Shown: one piece after another, positions 25,943 through 35,748 of the stretch | How positions within the stretch are numbered: position 1 is the stretch's first letter | Layout: each line of letters begins with the position of its first letter | Source: Bradyrhizobium sp. SSBR45G | GTDB taxonomy: Bacteria > Pseudomonadota > Alphaproteobacteria > Rhizobiales > Xanthobacteraceae | Reading direction: 5' to 3' | DNA length: 64,000 nt | NCBI RefSeq assembly: GCF_030159255.1 | Contig: NZ_BSCT01000001.1 | Span: forward strand, 496,001-560,000 | The notes under the pieces: model-generated | Told to the model about the DNA's origin: nothing | What the model saw: the letters and a program-made list of their open reading frames with translations, nothing else | Databases searched by the model: none | Program-made: the position numbers and the translations under genes

Positions 25943-28900
25943 TCATTCTGCCGGCGCGGCCAGCGGCTCGGGCGCAGGCCGGCGGCGCAGCCGGTCGATC
26001 AGGAGATAGATCACCGGCGTCGTGTACAGCGTCAGGATCTGCGACACCAGGAGGCCGCCGATGATGGTGATGCCGAGCGGGCGGCGCAGCTCGGTGCCGG
26101 GACCGGTCGCGATCACCAGCGGCAGACCGGCGAACAGCGCGGCGAGCGTGGTCATCAGGATCGGGCGGAAGCGCACCCGGCAGGCCTCGAAGATCGCATC
26201 CGCCGAGGACATGCCGCGCTGGCGCTCGGCCTCGAGCGCGAAGTCGACCAGCATGATGCCGTTCTTCTTGACGATGCCGATCAGCAGGATGATGCCGACG
26301 AAGGCGATCACGGTGAGCGGCGTGTTGGTGACCTGCAACGCGAGCAGCGCACCGAGCCCGGCCGACGGCAGGGTCGAGATGATGGTCAGCGGATGCGCCA
26401 GGCTCTCATAGAGCACGCCGAGCACGATATACATCGCGACCAGCGCCGACAGGATCAGCAGCGGCTGCCGCCCGCTGCCCTTGTTGAAGTCGCCGGCATT
26501 GCCGTCGAAGCCGCCGCGAATGCCCTCGGGCATGTGCAGTTCGTCCACCGCGCGCTGGATGTTGGCGGTTGCGACCTGCAACGGCACGTCGGGGAGCAGG
26601 TTGAACGACACGGTGGTCGAGGGGAACGACTGAGAGTGAAACACCGCGAGCGGCGACAGGCCGCGCTCGGCTTTCACCAGCGCCGACAGCGGGATCTGCG
26701 CGTCCCCTGCCCCGGCGGCGTAGATGCGGTCGAGGTTCGACGGGTCGGTCTGGAATTTCGGATCGATCTCGAGCACGACCATGTACTGGTTGCGCTGGCT
26801 GTACACGATCGATATCTGGCGCTGCGCGAAGGCGTTGTTGAGCGCGTTGTCGATGTCCTGGACGCGGACGCCGAGGCTGGCGGCCTTCTGGCGGTCGATC
26901 CGCAGCGCGAGCTGCAAGCCGCCGGGATCGCGGTCGCTGGAGATATCGGTGATGCCCTCGACCGTCTCCAGCCGCTTGGCGACGATCGGCGCCCATTGCT
27001 GCAGGAGATCGAGATCGGGGCTGCTCAGCGTGTACTGATAGTCGGAATCGCTCTGGCGGCCGCCGGCGCGCACATCCTGCGCGGCAAACATGAACAGACG
27101 GATGCCCGGCACCATCGCGAGGCTGCGCCGGAGGCGGTTGATCACGAGCTCGGTCGAGACGCCGTCCCGTTCAGCCGGTGGCTTCAGGTTGATGAACATG
27201 GTGCCGCGGTTCGACGTCGCACCGCCCGGGCCGCCACCGCCGCCGATGGTCGAGCCGATCCCGGCGACGGCCGGATCGGCCATCACGATGTCGGCGAGCC
27301 GCTGCTGCAGACCCAGCATCGACTGGAAGGAAATGTCGGCGGAGGCGCGCGTCGCGCCGATGATGAAGCCGGAATCGTCGGTCGGGAAATAGCCCTTGGG
27401 GACCTTGATGTAGAGCGTCACCGTCAGCGCGATGGTGGCGAAGAACACGATCAGGGTGAGGAACGGATAGACGAGCACGCCGCGCAGGGTCCAGGCGTAG
27501 AAGCGGACCATGCCGGACAGCGTGCCCTCGACGATCCGGTCGAACCAGGTCGCACGCTCGGAGAGCGTCTCCTTGATGTAGTGCGCGCAGATCATCGGCG
27601 TGACCGTCAGCGACACCACGGTCGACACCACGATCGCAAAGGTCAGCGTGAGCGAGAACTCGCGCAACAGACGGCCGACGACGCCATCCATGAAGATCAG
27701 CGGCACGAAGGCCGCGACCAGCGACAGGCTGATCGACAGCACCGTGAAGCCGATCTGGCGCGCCCCATCGAGCGCGGCCCGCAGCGGCGGCAGGCCCTGT
27801 TCGAGATTGCGATACATGTTCTCGATCATGACGATGGCGTCGTCGACGACGAAGCCGACGGAGATCGCCAGCGCCATCAGCGACAAATTGTCGATCGAGA
27901 AGCCGGCGAGCCACATCGCCGCACAGGTGCCGGCCAGCGCCAGCGGCACCGAGACGCCGGCCGCGATCGTCGGCACGAGACGGCGCAGGAACAGGAACAC
28001 GACCACCATCACCAGCACGGCGGTGGCAAGCAACGTCCACTGCATGTCCTCGACCGAGGCGCGGATGGTCCCGGTGCGGTCGATCAGGGTCGAGATCTCG
28101 ATCCCGGCCGGCAGCCATTGCTTGAGCTCGGGGATCAGCGCCTTCACGCGGTCGACGGTCTCGATCACATTGGCATCGCCCTGCTTGGCGATCTGGATCA
28201 GCACCGCCGGCTGCTTGTTGAACCAGGCGATCGAGCGCACGTTGCGGACGGAGTCCTCGACGTCGGCGACGTCCGACAGCCGGACGAAGCTGCCGTTGCT
28301 GCTCTTGATCAGGATGTCGCGGAATTCGGCCGCCGTCCGCATCTGCCGGTTGATGGCGATGGTCTCGCTCTGCCGGCCGCCGTCGAAGATGCCGACCGGG
28401 CCGATCGGATTGGCGTTGAGGATCGCCGTCCTGATGTCGTCGGTCGAGATCCCGGCATTGGCGAGCGAGACGGGATTGAGCGCAATCCGCACCGCCGGCT
28501 GATCGGCGCCGCTGACGGTGACATTGCCCACGCCGGGGACCTGGAACAGGCGCTGCGCCAGCACCGTATCGGCGACGTCATACATCGCGCTCGGCGTGAT
28601 TGTCTTCGAGGTCAGGGCCAGCACGAACACGGGTGCCGCCGCCGTATTGGCCTTGCGGAAGCGCGGCAGCGACGGCAGGTCGCTCGGCAGATCCGACAGC
28701 GAGGCATTGATGGCGGCCTGGACGTCACGCGCCGCCTTGTCGATGTCGCGGCCGATCGAGAACTGGATCTGGATGTTGGTGGTGCCGAGCGAACTCGTCG
28801 AGGTGATCTGGTCGACACCGGCGATCTCGCCGAGCCGCCGCTCCAGCGGCGCTGCGACGGTGCCCGCCATCACCGAAGGGTCGGCGCCGGGGCGCGACGC

Positions 28901-29047
28901 GCTGACGAAGATCGACGGGAAATCGACGTTCGGCACCGGCGCGACGGGCAGGAAGATGTAGGCGACGATCCCGATCAGGAACAGGCCGACCGAGAGCAGC
29001 GTGGTGCCGACCGGCCTGCGAATGAACGGCTCGGAGATCGAGGCCAT
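25943..29047 (-). CDS. mdtC: RND efflux permease, MdtC-like
   Basis: 1034 residues, full-length inner-membrane HAE1 RND pump with 12 helices and two large periplasmic loops. The N-terminus MASISEPFIRRPVGTTLL is typical; proton-relay residues are present (DD in GFVVDDAIVMIEN on TM4, Lys in IGIVKKNGIMLVDFALE on TM10). It is the distal permease of a five-gene operon with a second permease, adaptor and outer-membrane factor, the arrangement of MdtABC where two different permeases form a mixed trimer. Its ATG overlaps the stop of the 105-residue gene upstream in TGATG (29045-29049). Confidence 0.95.
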   Translation of the reverse strand: MASISEPFIRRPVGTTLLSVGLFLIGIVAYIFLPVAPVPNVDFPSIFVSASRPGADPSVMAGTVAAPLERRLGEIAGVDQITSTSSLGTTNIQIQFSIGRDIDKAARDVQAAINASLSDLPSDLPSLPRFRKANTAAAPVFVLALTSKTITPSAMYDVADTVLAQRLFQVPGVGNVTVSGADQPAVRIALNPVSLANAGISTDDIRTAILNANPIGPVGIFDGGRQSETIAINRQMRTAAEFRDILIKSSNGSFVRLSDVADVEDSVRNVRSIAWFNKQPAVLIQIAKQGDANVIETVDRVKALIPELKQWLPAGIEISTLIDRTGTIRASVEDMQWTLLATAVLVMVVVFLFLRRLVPTIAAGVSVPLALAGTCAAMWLAGFSIDNLSLMALAISVGFVVDDAIVMIENMYRNLEQGLPPLRAALDGARQIGFTVLSISLSLVAAFVPLIFMDGVVGRLLREFSLTLTFAIVVSTVVSLTVTPMICAHYIKETLSERATWFDRIVEGTLSGMVRFYAWTLRGVLVYPFLTLIVFFATIALTVTLYIKVPKGYFPTDDSGFIIGATRASADISFQSMLGLQQRLADIVMADPAVAGIGSTIGGGGGPGGATSNRGTMFINLKPPAERDGVSTELVINRLRRSLAMVPGIRLFMFAAQDVRAGGRQSDSDYQYTLSSPDLDLLQQWAPIVAKRLETVEGITDISSDRDPGGLQLALRIDRQKAASLGVRVQDIDNALNNAFAQRQISIVYSQRNQYMVVLEIDPKFQTDPSNLDRIYAAGAGDAQIPLSALVKAERGLSPLAVFHSQSFPSTTVSFNLLPDVPLQVATANIQRAVDELHMPEGIRGGFDGNAGDFNKGSGRQPLLILSALVAMYIVLGVLYESLAHPLTIISTLPSAGLGALLALQVTNTPLTVIAFVGIILLIGIVKKNGIMLVDFALEAERQRGMSSADAIFEACRVRFRPILMTTLAALFAGLPLVIATGPGTELRRPLGITIIGGLLVSQILTLYTTPVIYLLIDRLRRRPAPEPLAAPAE

Positions 29048-29364
29048 CAGGGCAGGCCTTTCTCGACAGGCCCGATCCCAGCGCGCGCGCAGGACAGGCG
29101 TCCCTCGAGGCCCTTCAGGAACGTATCGACGACGGCCTGCACGTCATGCCGAGTGCATTCCATGTCGCAGCCGAGTTCGAACTCGACAGTGATGTTGCTC
29201 TCGCCGTCCCAGGTCGCTGCGCTGATCTGGGCAAGACCTCGAATTGCAGACAGACGCCTTTCCAGGGGGATCGTAACAGCCTCGACAATGACATCCGCAT
29301 CCGCGCCCGGACAGCTGACGCAAATGTCGAACGCCATAGTGACCGTTTGAGAGATCGAGGCCAT
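29047..29364 (-). CDS. Orphan mini-RND protein (PN1 porter-subdomain-like)
   Basis: 105 residues with no membrane helix. Residues 17-80 align by eye with the first porter subdomain of the downstream permease: CPGADADVIVEAVTIPLERR here against RPGADPSVMAGTVAAPLERR there, then NITVEFELGCDM against NIQIQFSIGRDI, and HDVQAVVDTFLKGLEGRL against RDVQAAINASLSDLPSDL. The first five residues MASIS are identical to the permease start, but TM1 is absent, as if deleted internally. Five cysteines (about 15, 18, 64, 68, 91) have no counterpart in the permease segment. The gene is fused into the operon by TGATG overlaps at both ends (29362-29366 and 29045-29049), so it should be translated. Lacking a signal peptide it would stay in the cytosol. 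Function unknown. Confidence 0.8.
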   Translation of the reverse strand: MASISQTVTMAFDICVSCPGADADVIVEAVTIPLERRLSAIRGLAQISAATWDGESNITVEFELGCDMECTRHDVQAVVDTFLKGLEGRLSCARAGIGPVEKGLP

Positions 29365-32300
29365 CACTGGATGCCTTCGGTCGCGCCCGCGATCGGCGGC
29401 GCCGGCAGGTCGGGTGCGGGCGGCAGCGCCGTCTCGAACCGGCGATTGATGCGGTCGAGCGCGAGATAGATCACCGGCGTCGTGTACAGCGTCAGCAGCT
29501 GGCTGAGCAGCAGGCCGCCGATGATGGAGATACCGAGCGGGAAACGCAGCTCCGAGCCGGTGCCGCTCTCGATCGCCAGCGGCAGCGCGCCGAACAGGGC
29601 AGCGAGCGTCGTCATCATGATCGGGCGGAAGCGCAGCAGGCAGGCCTGCACGATCGCATCATCGGGGGTGAGACCTTCGTGCCGCTCGGCCTCGAGCGCG
29701 AAGTCGATCATCATGATCGCGTTCTTCTTCACGATTCCCATCAAGAGGATGATGCCGATCAGCCCGATCACCGACAGATCCTGACCGAACAGCATCAGCG
29801 CGAGAATCGCGCCGACGCCGGCCGAAGGCAAGGTCGACAGGATCGTGATGGGATGGATGTAGCTCTCATAGAGCACGCCAAGCACGATGTAGATCGTGAT
29901 GACAGCCGCCAGCAGCAGCCAGGGCTGGCCAGCCAGCGACTTGGCAAATTCGGCGGCATCGCCCGAGTAGACGCCGATGATGCTGCCGGGCATGCCGATG
30001 CGGTTCTCGGTGGCATGCAGCGCGTCGACCGCTTCGCTCAACGCGGCGCCCGGCGCAAGGTTGAAGCTGAGCGAGACGGCCGGGAATTGCGCCTGATGCG
30101 AGATCGCCAGCGGCGCGGTGGTGCGCTTCAGGCTCGCGACCGCCGACAGCGGCACCTGGCCGCCAGCGCCCGGGAGATACAGCTTCGAGAGGATGGAAGG
30201 GTCGCCCTGATACATCGGCAGCGCTTCCAGCACCACGCGGTACTGATTGGCCTGGCCGTAGATGGTCGAGATCTGACGCTGTGCAAAGGCATCGTTGAGC
30301 GTGTCGGTGACCGCCTGCAGACTGACGCCGAGCTGTCCCGCGCGCTGGCGGTCGATCGTCAGCTCGGCGCGCAGGCCGCCCTCCTGCGCCTCCGACGAGA
30401 CGTCGCGGAACAGCGGATCACGCCGCATCTCCGCGACCAGCTGGCCCGCCCATTTCGCCACCTCGCCGGCATTGGCGCCGGTCAGCGTGTATTGATATTG
30501 CGAGCGGCTCGACTGGGTCGAGATCTGCACGTCCTGGACCGGCTGGAAGTAGACGGTCATGCCGGGAACGCCAGCGGTCTTCTGCTTGAGGCGCTCGATC
30601 ACCTCGGAGACACCGTCCTTCCGCTCGCCGAGCGGCTTCAAGGTCAAGACGAGACGGCCGACATTGGTGGTCGGATTGACCGATCCCGCGCCGATCACCG
30701 AGACGATGCCGACCACATCGGGATCAGCCTGGATCGCCGCCGCCACGTCTGTCTGGCGCTTCTGCATTTCCGCGAACGACACGTCAGGACCGGCCTCCGT
30801 CACCGCCGTGATCGAGCCGGTGTCCTGCAGCGGCAGGAATCCCTTCGGCGCGACGACGTACAGCGCCAGTGTCGCCGCCAGCGTCGCGACGGTGACGACC
30901 AGCGTCTCGGTCTGGCGGTCGAGCACCCAGAGCAGGCTGCGGTGATATACGGCCACGGTCCGGTCGATGAAGCGGCTGATGGCATTCAGCCCCGGCAGCA
31001 CCCATTCCTCGCTGGTATGCTTGAGGAGCCGCGAGCACATCATCGGCGTCAAGGTCAGCGACACCACCGCCGATGTCACCACTGCAATCGTCAGTGTCAG
31101 CGCAAATTCCCGGAACATGCGGCCGACCAGACCGGACATGAACAACAGCGGAATGAACACCGCGATCAGCGACACCGTGAGCGAGATGACGGTGAAACCG
31201 ATCTCGCGCGCGCCGCGCAGCGAGGCGTTCATCGCGCTCTCGCCATTCTCCATGTGGCGCACGATATTCTCGATCATCACGATGGCATCGTCGACGACGA
31301 AGCCGGTGCCGATCGTCAGCGCCATGAGCGACAGATTGTCGAGGCTGAAGCCGGCGAAATACATCACGCCGAAGCTCGTGATCAGCGACAGCGGCAGCGC
31401 CACGCCGGCAATGATCGTGGCGCGCAGCGAGCGCAGGAACAACAGCACCACCAGCGTCACCAGCACCACGCTCAGCACCAGCGTGAACTGCACGTCATGC
31501 ACCGAGGCGCGGATCGTGATGGTACGGTCGCTGACGATGTCGAGCTTCACCCCCGCTGGAATCGTGCGCTGCAGCTTTGGGATCTCGGCGCGGATCTGGC
31601 GCACGACGTCGATGACATTGGCGCCGGGCTGCCGCTGAATGTCGAGGATGACCGCCGGCACGCCCTGATACCAGCCGCCGGTCCGATCGTTCTCCAGCCC
31701 GTCCACGATCGTCGCGACGTCGCCGATGGTCACCGGCGAGCCGTTGCGATAGGCGATGATGATCGGCTTGTAGGCGTCGGCGGCGGCGATCTGGTCGTTG
31801 GCCGTGATCAGATAGGCCTGCTGAGCGCCGTCCAGCGAGCCCTTGGGACCGGAGACGTTGGCGCCCGCGATGGCGGCGCGCAGGTCCTCCATCGAGATGC
31901 CGTAGGCCGCGAGCCGCGCCAGATCGGCCTGCACGCGAACCGCGGGCTTCAGCCCGCCGAGCACCGACACGCGGCCAACGCCCGACACTTGGCTGAGCCG
32001 CTGCGCCAGGATCGTATCGGCCATGTCGCTCATCGCGCGCAGCGAGATCGTCTCCGATGTCAGCGCGAGCGTCATCACCGGCGCGTCGGCCGGATTGACC
32101 TTGGCGTAGGTCGGCGGATAGGGCAGCGATTTCGGCAGCACGCCGGCGGCCGCGTTGATCGCAGCCTGCACGTCCTGGGTCGCGCCATCGATGTCGCGTC
32201 CCAGGTCGAACTGCAGCGAGACCTGGCTGACGCCGAACGAGCTCGTCGAGTTCATGACCGAGAGCGAGGGAATCTGGCCGAGCTGGCGCTCCAGCGGCGC

Positions 32301-32492
32301 CGTGATCAGCGAGGCGATCACATCAGGGCTGGCGCCGGGCAGCTGCGTCGTCACCTGCACGGTCGGAAAGTCGACCTGCGGCAGGGCCGAGACCGGCAGC
32401 GCCAGATAGCCGAGGAAGCCGCCGATCAGGAGCGCGACGCCGAGCAGCGACGTGGCGATGGGACGGCGGATGAAGGGTTCGGAGACGCTCAT
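29364..32492 (-). CDS. mdtB: RND efflux permease, MdtB-like
   Basis: 1042 residues, full-length HAE1 RND pump. N-terminus SEPFIRRPIATSLLGVALL, proton-relay Asp pair in GFVVDDAIVMIENIV (TM4) and Lys in GIVKKNAIMMIDFALE (TM10). Its porter subdomain segment (LPGASPDVIASLITAPLERQ) is also related to the small gene that follows. It lies 27 bases after the adaptor stop, and its own stop overlaps the ATG of the mini-RND gene. Together with the adaptor and second permease it should build a tripartite drug or metabolite efflux pump. Confidence 0.95.
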   Translation of the reverse strand: MSVSEPFIRRPIATSLLGVALLIGGFLGYLALPVSALPQVDFPTVQVTTQLPGASPDVIASLITAPLERQLGQIPSLSVMNSTSSFGVSQVSLQFDLGRDIDGATQDVQAAINAAAGVLPKSLPYPPTYAKVNPADAPVMTLALTSETISLRAMSDMADTILAQRLSQVSGVGRVSVLGGLKPAVRVQADLARLAAYGISMEDLRAAIAGANVSGPKGSLDGAQQAYLITANDQIAAADAYKPIIIAYRNGSPVTIGDVATIVDGLENDRTGGWYQGVPAVILDIQRQPGANVIDVVRQIRAEIPKLQRTIPAGVKLDIVSDRTITIRASVHDVQFTLVLSVVLVTLVVLLFLRSLRATIIAGVALPLSLITSFGVMYFAGFSLDNLSLMALTIGTGFVVDDAIVMIENIVRHMENGESAMNASLRGAREIGFTVISLTVSLIAVFIPLLFMSGLVGRMFREFALTLTIAVVTSAVVSLTLTPMMCSRLLKHTSEEWVLPGLNAISRFIDRTVAVYHRSLLWVLDRQTETLVVTVATLAATLALYVVAPKGFLPLQDTGSITAVTEAGPDVSFAEMQKRQTDVAAAIQADPDVVGIVSVIGAGSVNPTTNVGRLVLTLKPLGERKDGVSEVIERLKQKTAGVPGMTVYFQPVQDVQISTQSSRSQYQYTLTGANAGEVAKWAGQLVAEMRRDPLFRDVSSEAQEGGLRAELTIDRQRAGQLGVSLQAVTDTLNDAFAQRQISTIYGQANQYRVVLEALPMYQGDPSILSKLYLPGAGGQVPLSAVASLKRTTAPLAISHQAQFPAVSLSFNLAPGAALSEAVDALHATENRIGMPGSIIGVYSGDAAEFAKSLAGQPWLLLAAVITIYIVLGVLYESYIHPITILSTLPSAGVGAILALMLFGQDLSVIGLIGIILLMGIVKKNAIMMIDFALEAERHEGLTPDDAIVQACLLRFRPIMMTTLAALFGALPLAIESGTGSELRFPLGISIIGGLLLSQLLTLYTTPVIYLALDRINRRFETALPPAPDLPAPPIAGATEGIQ

Positions 32493-32519
32493 CGCGACCT
32501 GACCGTCATTTTCTTCGCG

Positions 32520-33938
32520 TCATGGCTGCGGCCTCGCGCCGCGCCCCTGCTCACCACCTCCCTGGGACGGCGCGCTGCCGGCATCCGTCTGGCCTTCGGC
32601 CGGCGGCCTGCGCCGCCGCTCGCCATCCTTCGGCGCGCCCTCAGGCGCCCCGCCGCCCTCCTTCGCCTGATCCTTCGCCTGATCCTTGACCTGGTCCTTG
32701 CCTTGCGGGTTGCGGCCGCGCTTGCGTGGCGCCAGATCGGCCTGCGGCGTCTGCTCGGCGCGTCCGACCACGACTTTCACGCCATCGGCGAGGTTCGCGA
32801 AGCCGGTCGTCACCACCCGGTCGGAGCTGCTCAGCCCGCTCGCGATCACCGCCTCGCTCTCGTTCTGCTGCACGACCGTCACCGGATGCGCCGTCGCGAT
32901 GTCGCCGTCACCGATCACGTAGCTGAACGTGCCGGCGGGCCCGCGCTGCACGGCCGAGGTCGGCACAGTCAGCGCTTGCGGCAAGGTCTCGACCTTGAGG
33001 CGGACGTTGACGAACTGGCCGGGCCAGAGCTGAAACTTGGTATTGGGGAATTCCGCCTTCAGCTTCAGCGTTCCGGTCGTCTGATCGACCTGATTGTCGA
33101 TGCCTCGCAACGTCCCGGTGTCGATCACCGTCACGCCGTCATTGCCGAACACGTCGACCGCGAGCGGTCCCTTGGCCGCGGCGGCATTGACGCGCATGAT
33201 CTGCTGCTGCGGCAGGCTGAACTGCACCGCGATCGGCTGCAGCTGGGTGATGACGACAAGGCCGGTGGCATCGGAGGCGTGAATGATATTGCCCTGATCG
33301 ACCTGACGCAGGCCGGCACGGCCCGAGATCGGTGCGACGACCTTGGTGTAGCTCAGGGTCGCCGCGGCGTTGTCAATGGCCGCCTGGTCGGCCTTGATCA
33401 GCGCCTGCTGCTGCGCCACCACGGCGCGCTGCGTATCGGCCTGTTGCTTGGAGCCGGCATTGCTGGCGGCGAGCTGCTCATAGCGCGCGAGATCGAGCTT
33501 CTGGTTGGCGAGCTGCGCCTCGTCCTGCGCCTTCTTGGCGACGGCCTGATCGTATTGGGCCTGATAGATCGCCGCATCGATTTCGGCGAGCACGTCGCCC
33601 TTCTTGACGTCCTGTCCCTCGACGAAATTGACCGCGATCAGCTTGCCGTCCACCTGCGAGCGGACCGTGACCGTGTTGAGCGCGCGCACTGCGCCGACGC
33701 CATCGAGATAGACCGGCACGTCCTTGATGACAGGCGTCGCAGCCAGCACCGGGACCGGCAGATCGGGACGCGCGAAGCGGTTGCCCTGCTGCTGCTTCTG
33801 CTGCATGGCCATCCAGCCGATATAGCCGAGACCACCGAGGATCAGCAGCGTGATCGTGATCGACACCAGCCGCCGCGCCACGCTGGTCCGCACGCGCTTC
33901 ACCGTCCCCGCCCCCTTCTCGTCCGGTTTAAAGAGCAT
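32520..33938 (-). CDS. mdtA: RND periplasmic adaptor (MdtA-like)
   Basis: 472 residues. One N-terminal membrane anchor (residues about 19-43, LVSITITLLILGGLGYIGWM), then lipoyl/barrel-sandwich halves (VRSQVDGKLIAVNFVEGQDV and the returning YTKVVAPISGRAGLRQVDQG) around a long alpha-hairpin with Gln/Ala repeats, then beta-barrel and membrane-proximal domains. The last 70 residues or so are a low-complexity Lys/Asp/Gly/Pro tail (KDQVKDQAKDQAK and onwards), longer than usual. The start at 33938 gives an 11-base overlap with the end of the outer-membrane factor gene. Confidence 0.94.
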   Translation of the reverse strand: MLFKPDEKGAGTVKRVRTSVARRLVSITITLLILGGLGYIGWMAMQQKQQQGNRFARPDLPVPVLAATPVIKDVPVYLDGVGAVRALNTVTVRSQVDGKLIAVNFVEGQDVKKGDVLAEIDAAIYQAQYDQAVAKKAQDEAQLANQKLDLARYEQLAASNAGSKQQADTQRAVVAQQQALIKADQAAIDNAAATLSYTKVVAPISGRAGLRQVDQGNIIHASDATGLVVITQLQPIAVQFSLPQQQIMRVNAAAAKGPLAVDVFGNDGVTVIDTGTLRGIDNQVDQTTGTLKLKAEFPNTKFQLWPGQFVNVRLKVETLPQALTVPTSAVQRGPAGTFSYVIGDGDIATAHPVTVVQQNESEAVIASGLSSSDRVVTTGFANLADGVKVVVGRAEQTPQADLAPRKRGRNPQGKDQVKDQAKDQAKEGGGAPEGAPKDGERRRRPPAEGQTDAGSAPSQGGGEQGRGARPQP

Positions 33939-35451
33939 CAGCCGACTTCTCCATGCGCGGCTCCCAGCCACCTCCGAGCGCCTGGTACAGGCTGACGAAC
34001 GCCTGCAGGCGTGCCAGCTGGGCCTGCCATAGCGCGTCCTCGGCCTGGAACAGCGTCAATTGCGTATTCAAGACGGTCACGATGTCGGCAGTTCCTGCGC
34101 GCAGCTGCTGCTCGGAGAGCTGAAAGGCGCGGCGGGAGGCGGCAACGACCTCCCGCTGCAGTTGCAACTTGATCGTGGTCTGCTTGATCGAGAACAGCGC
34201 ATTGTTGACGTCGGTGAAAGACTGGATGACCGTCTTGCGATAGGTCTGCAGCAGCTCGTCCTGGCGCGCCTTGGCATTCTCGAAATTGCCCAGGATCCTG
34301 CCGCCATCGAAGATCGGCTGGGTCAGGCTGCCGGCCAGGCTGAAGAACGCCGCATGCGGCTGAAAGAGCGAGACCAGGGCCGCGCTCTGGTAGCCGCCAT
34401 TGCCGGTCAGCTGGATGCTCGGGAAGAACTGCGCTCGCGCGCTGCCGACATTGGCTGTCGCCGATGCCAGCTGCGCCTCCTGCCGGCGGATGTCGGGCCG
34501 CTGGGTGAGGAGCTCCGAGGGCAGCCCGGGCGTGACGCGCGGCGTCCTGATCTGGTCGAGCGAGCCGCCGCTGATGCGGATCCCCTCGGGCGATCGCGAC
34601 ACCAGCACGGCCAGCGCGTTGACGTTCTGGTCGAGCGTCTGGCGCAGCGGCGGCACAGCCGCCTTCTGATTGGCGAGCACGCTTTCCTGCTGGGCGACGT
34701 CGAGATCGTTGCCGGTGCCGGCCTTCTGCCGCTCGCGGATGGCGTCGAGCACGCGCGTGGCGCTGGCGATGTTGCGCTCGGCCGTGCGGATCCGGTCCTG
34801 CGCCGCGAGCACCTGAAAATACGCATTGGCCACCGTGGCAAGAGTGGTCAGCTGGGTGACGTCACGGTCGAACCGGTTGGCCACCGCCGTTTCCTCGGCA
34901 GCCTGCAGCGCGTCGCGATTCTGGCCGAAAAAGTCGAGCTGATAGCTCGCTGACAACGACGCCTGATAATTGACAGTCTCGCGGCCGCCATTGGTGAGCC
35001 CGCTCGCGCTCGAGCCGGAGGTCCGGGAATAGGTCTCCTGTCCCGTGGCCGACAGACTCGGCAGCAGCGCGGCGCCAGCCTGGCGCGCCAGCGCGTCGGC
35101 CTGCCTGAACCTGGCCACGGCGGCGGCGATATCGAGGTTGACGCTCTGCGCCTCCTCCATCAGCTGGGTGAGCTCGCGCGAACCGAAGCCGCGCCACCAG
35201 TCCAGCGTCGGCGGCGCAGCCATGTCGGCACCGGACGCCGCCTTGTAGCGTTTGGGCAGATCGAGGGCCGGATCGGGGATATCCTGCGTCAGCAGGCAGC
35301 CGGCGGAGCTGGCCGCCAATCCGATCGCTGCGATCCAGCGGACAAAATGCCGCAGGCCTGCCGCGGCGCGGCTCTCCGGCTGCCCGGCGACGGTCCGCGT
35401 GTGAACGGACGCGCCGCAAGGCTCGTCGACGGCAATCGGCACGATGGACAC
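33928..35451 (-). CDS. NodT-type outer membrane efflux lipoprotein
   Basis: 507 residues. A signal region with the lipobox AASSAGC (Cys near residue 52) makes it an acylated outer-membrane protein. Two outer-membrane-efflux repeats follow: one starts WWRGFGSRELTQLMEEAQSV, the second around SELLTQRPDIRRQEAQLASA, both hallmarks of the NodT/OprM group. It should form the exit duct for the RND pump encoded by the next genes. The first 30 residues before the hydrophobic stretch are unusual, so a start further inside is possible. It is the first gene of the operon, divergent from the FAD oxidoreductase across 297 bases. Confidence 0.92.
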   Translation of the reverse strand: MSIVPIAVDEPCGASVHTRTVAGQPESRAAAGLRHFVRWIAAIGLAASSAGCLLTQDIPDPALDLPKRYKAASGADMAAPPTLDWWRGFGSRELTQLMEEAQSVNLDIAAAVARFRQADALARQAGAALLPSLSATGQETYSRTSGSSASGLTNGGRETVNYQASLSASYQLDFFGQNRDALQAAEETAVANRFDRDVTQLTTLATVANAYFQVLAAQDRIRTAERNIASATRVLDAIRERQKAGTGNDLDVAQQESVLANQKAAVPPLRQTLDQNVNALAVLVSRSPEGIRISGGSLDQIRTPRVTPGLPSELLTQRPDIRRQEAQLASATANVGSARAQFFPSIQLTGNGGYQSAALVSLFQPHAAFFSLAGSLTQPIFDGGRILGNFENAKARQDELLQTYRKTVIQSFTDVNNALFSIKQTTIKLQLQREVVAASRRAFQLSEQQLRAGTADIVTVLNTQLTLFQAEDALWQAQLARLQAFVSLYQALGGGWEPRMEKSADAL

Positions 35452-35748
35452 TGGCGTGATGCTTCCCTGTAGTCTTGGGAATCATTCTAGCCGCAGCCCC
35501 CGGCGCCGGACAGCCCTGCGCCACCCCTATCCCCGCCTGCACAAGGCCCCGTGAGAGACGATCGAATCGACGAATCTCCCGTAATTCAGTGGGTTTTCGT
35601 TCGATAAAGGTCGCTATCCCGCGCTGACAGCCTTACCAAGATTTCATCTGTCGACGGCCATTTTCGGCCCGGTGTGACGCAGGGAACGCGCTCTGAAACC
35701 CATTGGCGCCGGCTCCGTAACTCGCATGTGAACTTCTGGGGGGCATCA
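35452..35748. promoter_or_regulatory. Divergent promoter region between efflux and lipid-modification operons
   Basis: 297 bases separating two divergent operons, so both promoters must lie here. Positions 35575-35655 are comparatively AT-rich (ttcagtgggttttcgttcga). No repressor gene is adjacent and no clear operator palindrome can be assigned. Confidence 0.45.

Noticed and set aside
25709..33995. Very long plus-strand open frames (over 1200 and 1400 codons) opposite the RND efflux genes
   Set aside because: They are exact antisense of recognisable permease, adaptor and DTW-domain genes, and their translations are Arg/Asp/His/Gly-rich with no motifs. This is a high-GC codon-bias artefact.
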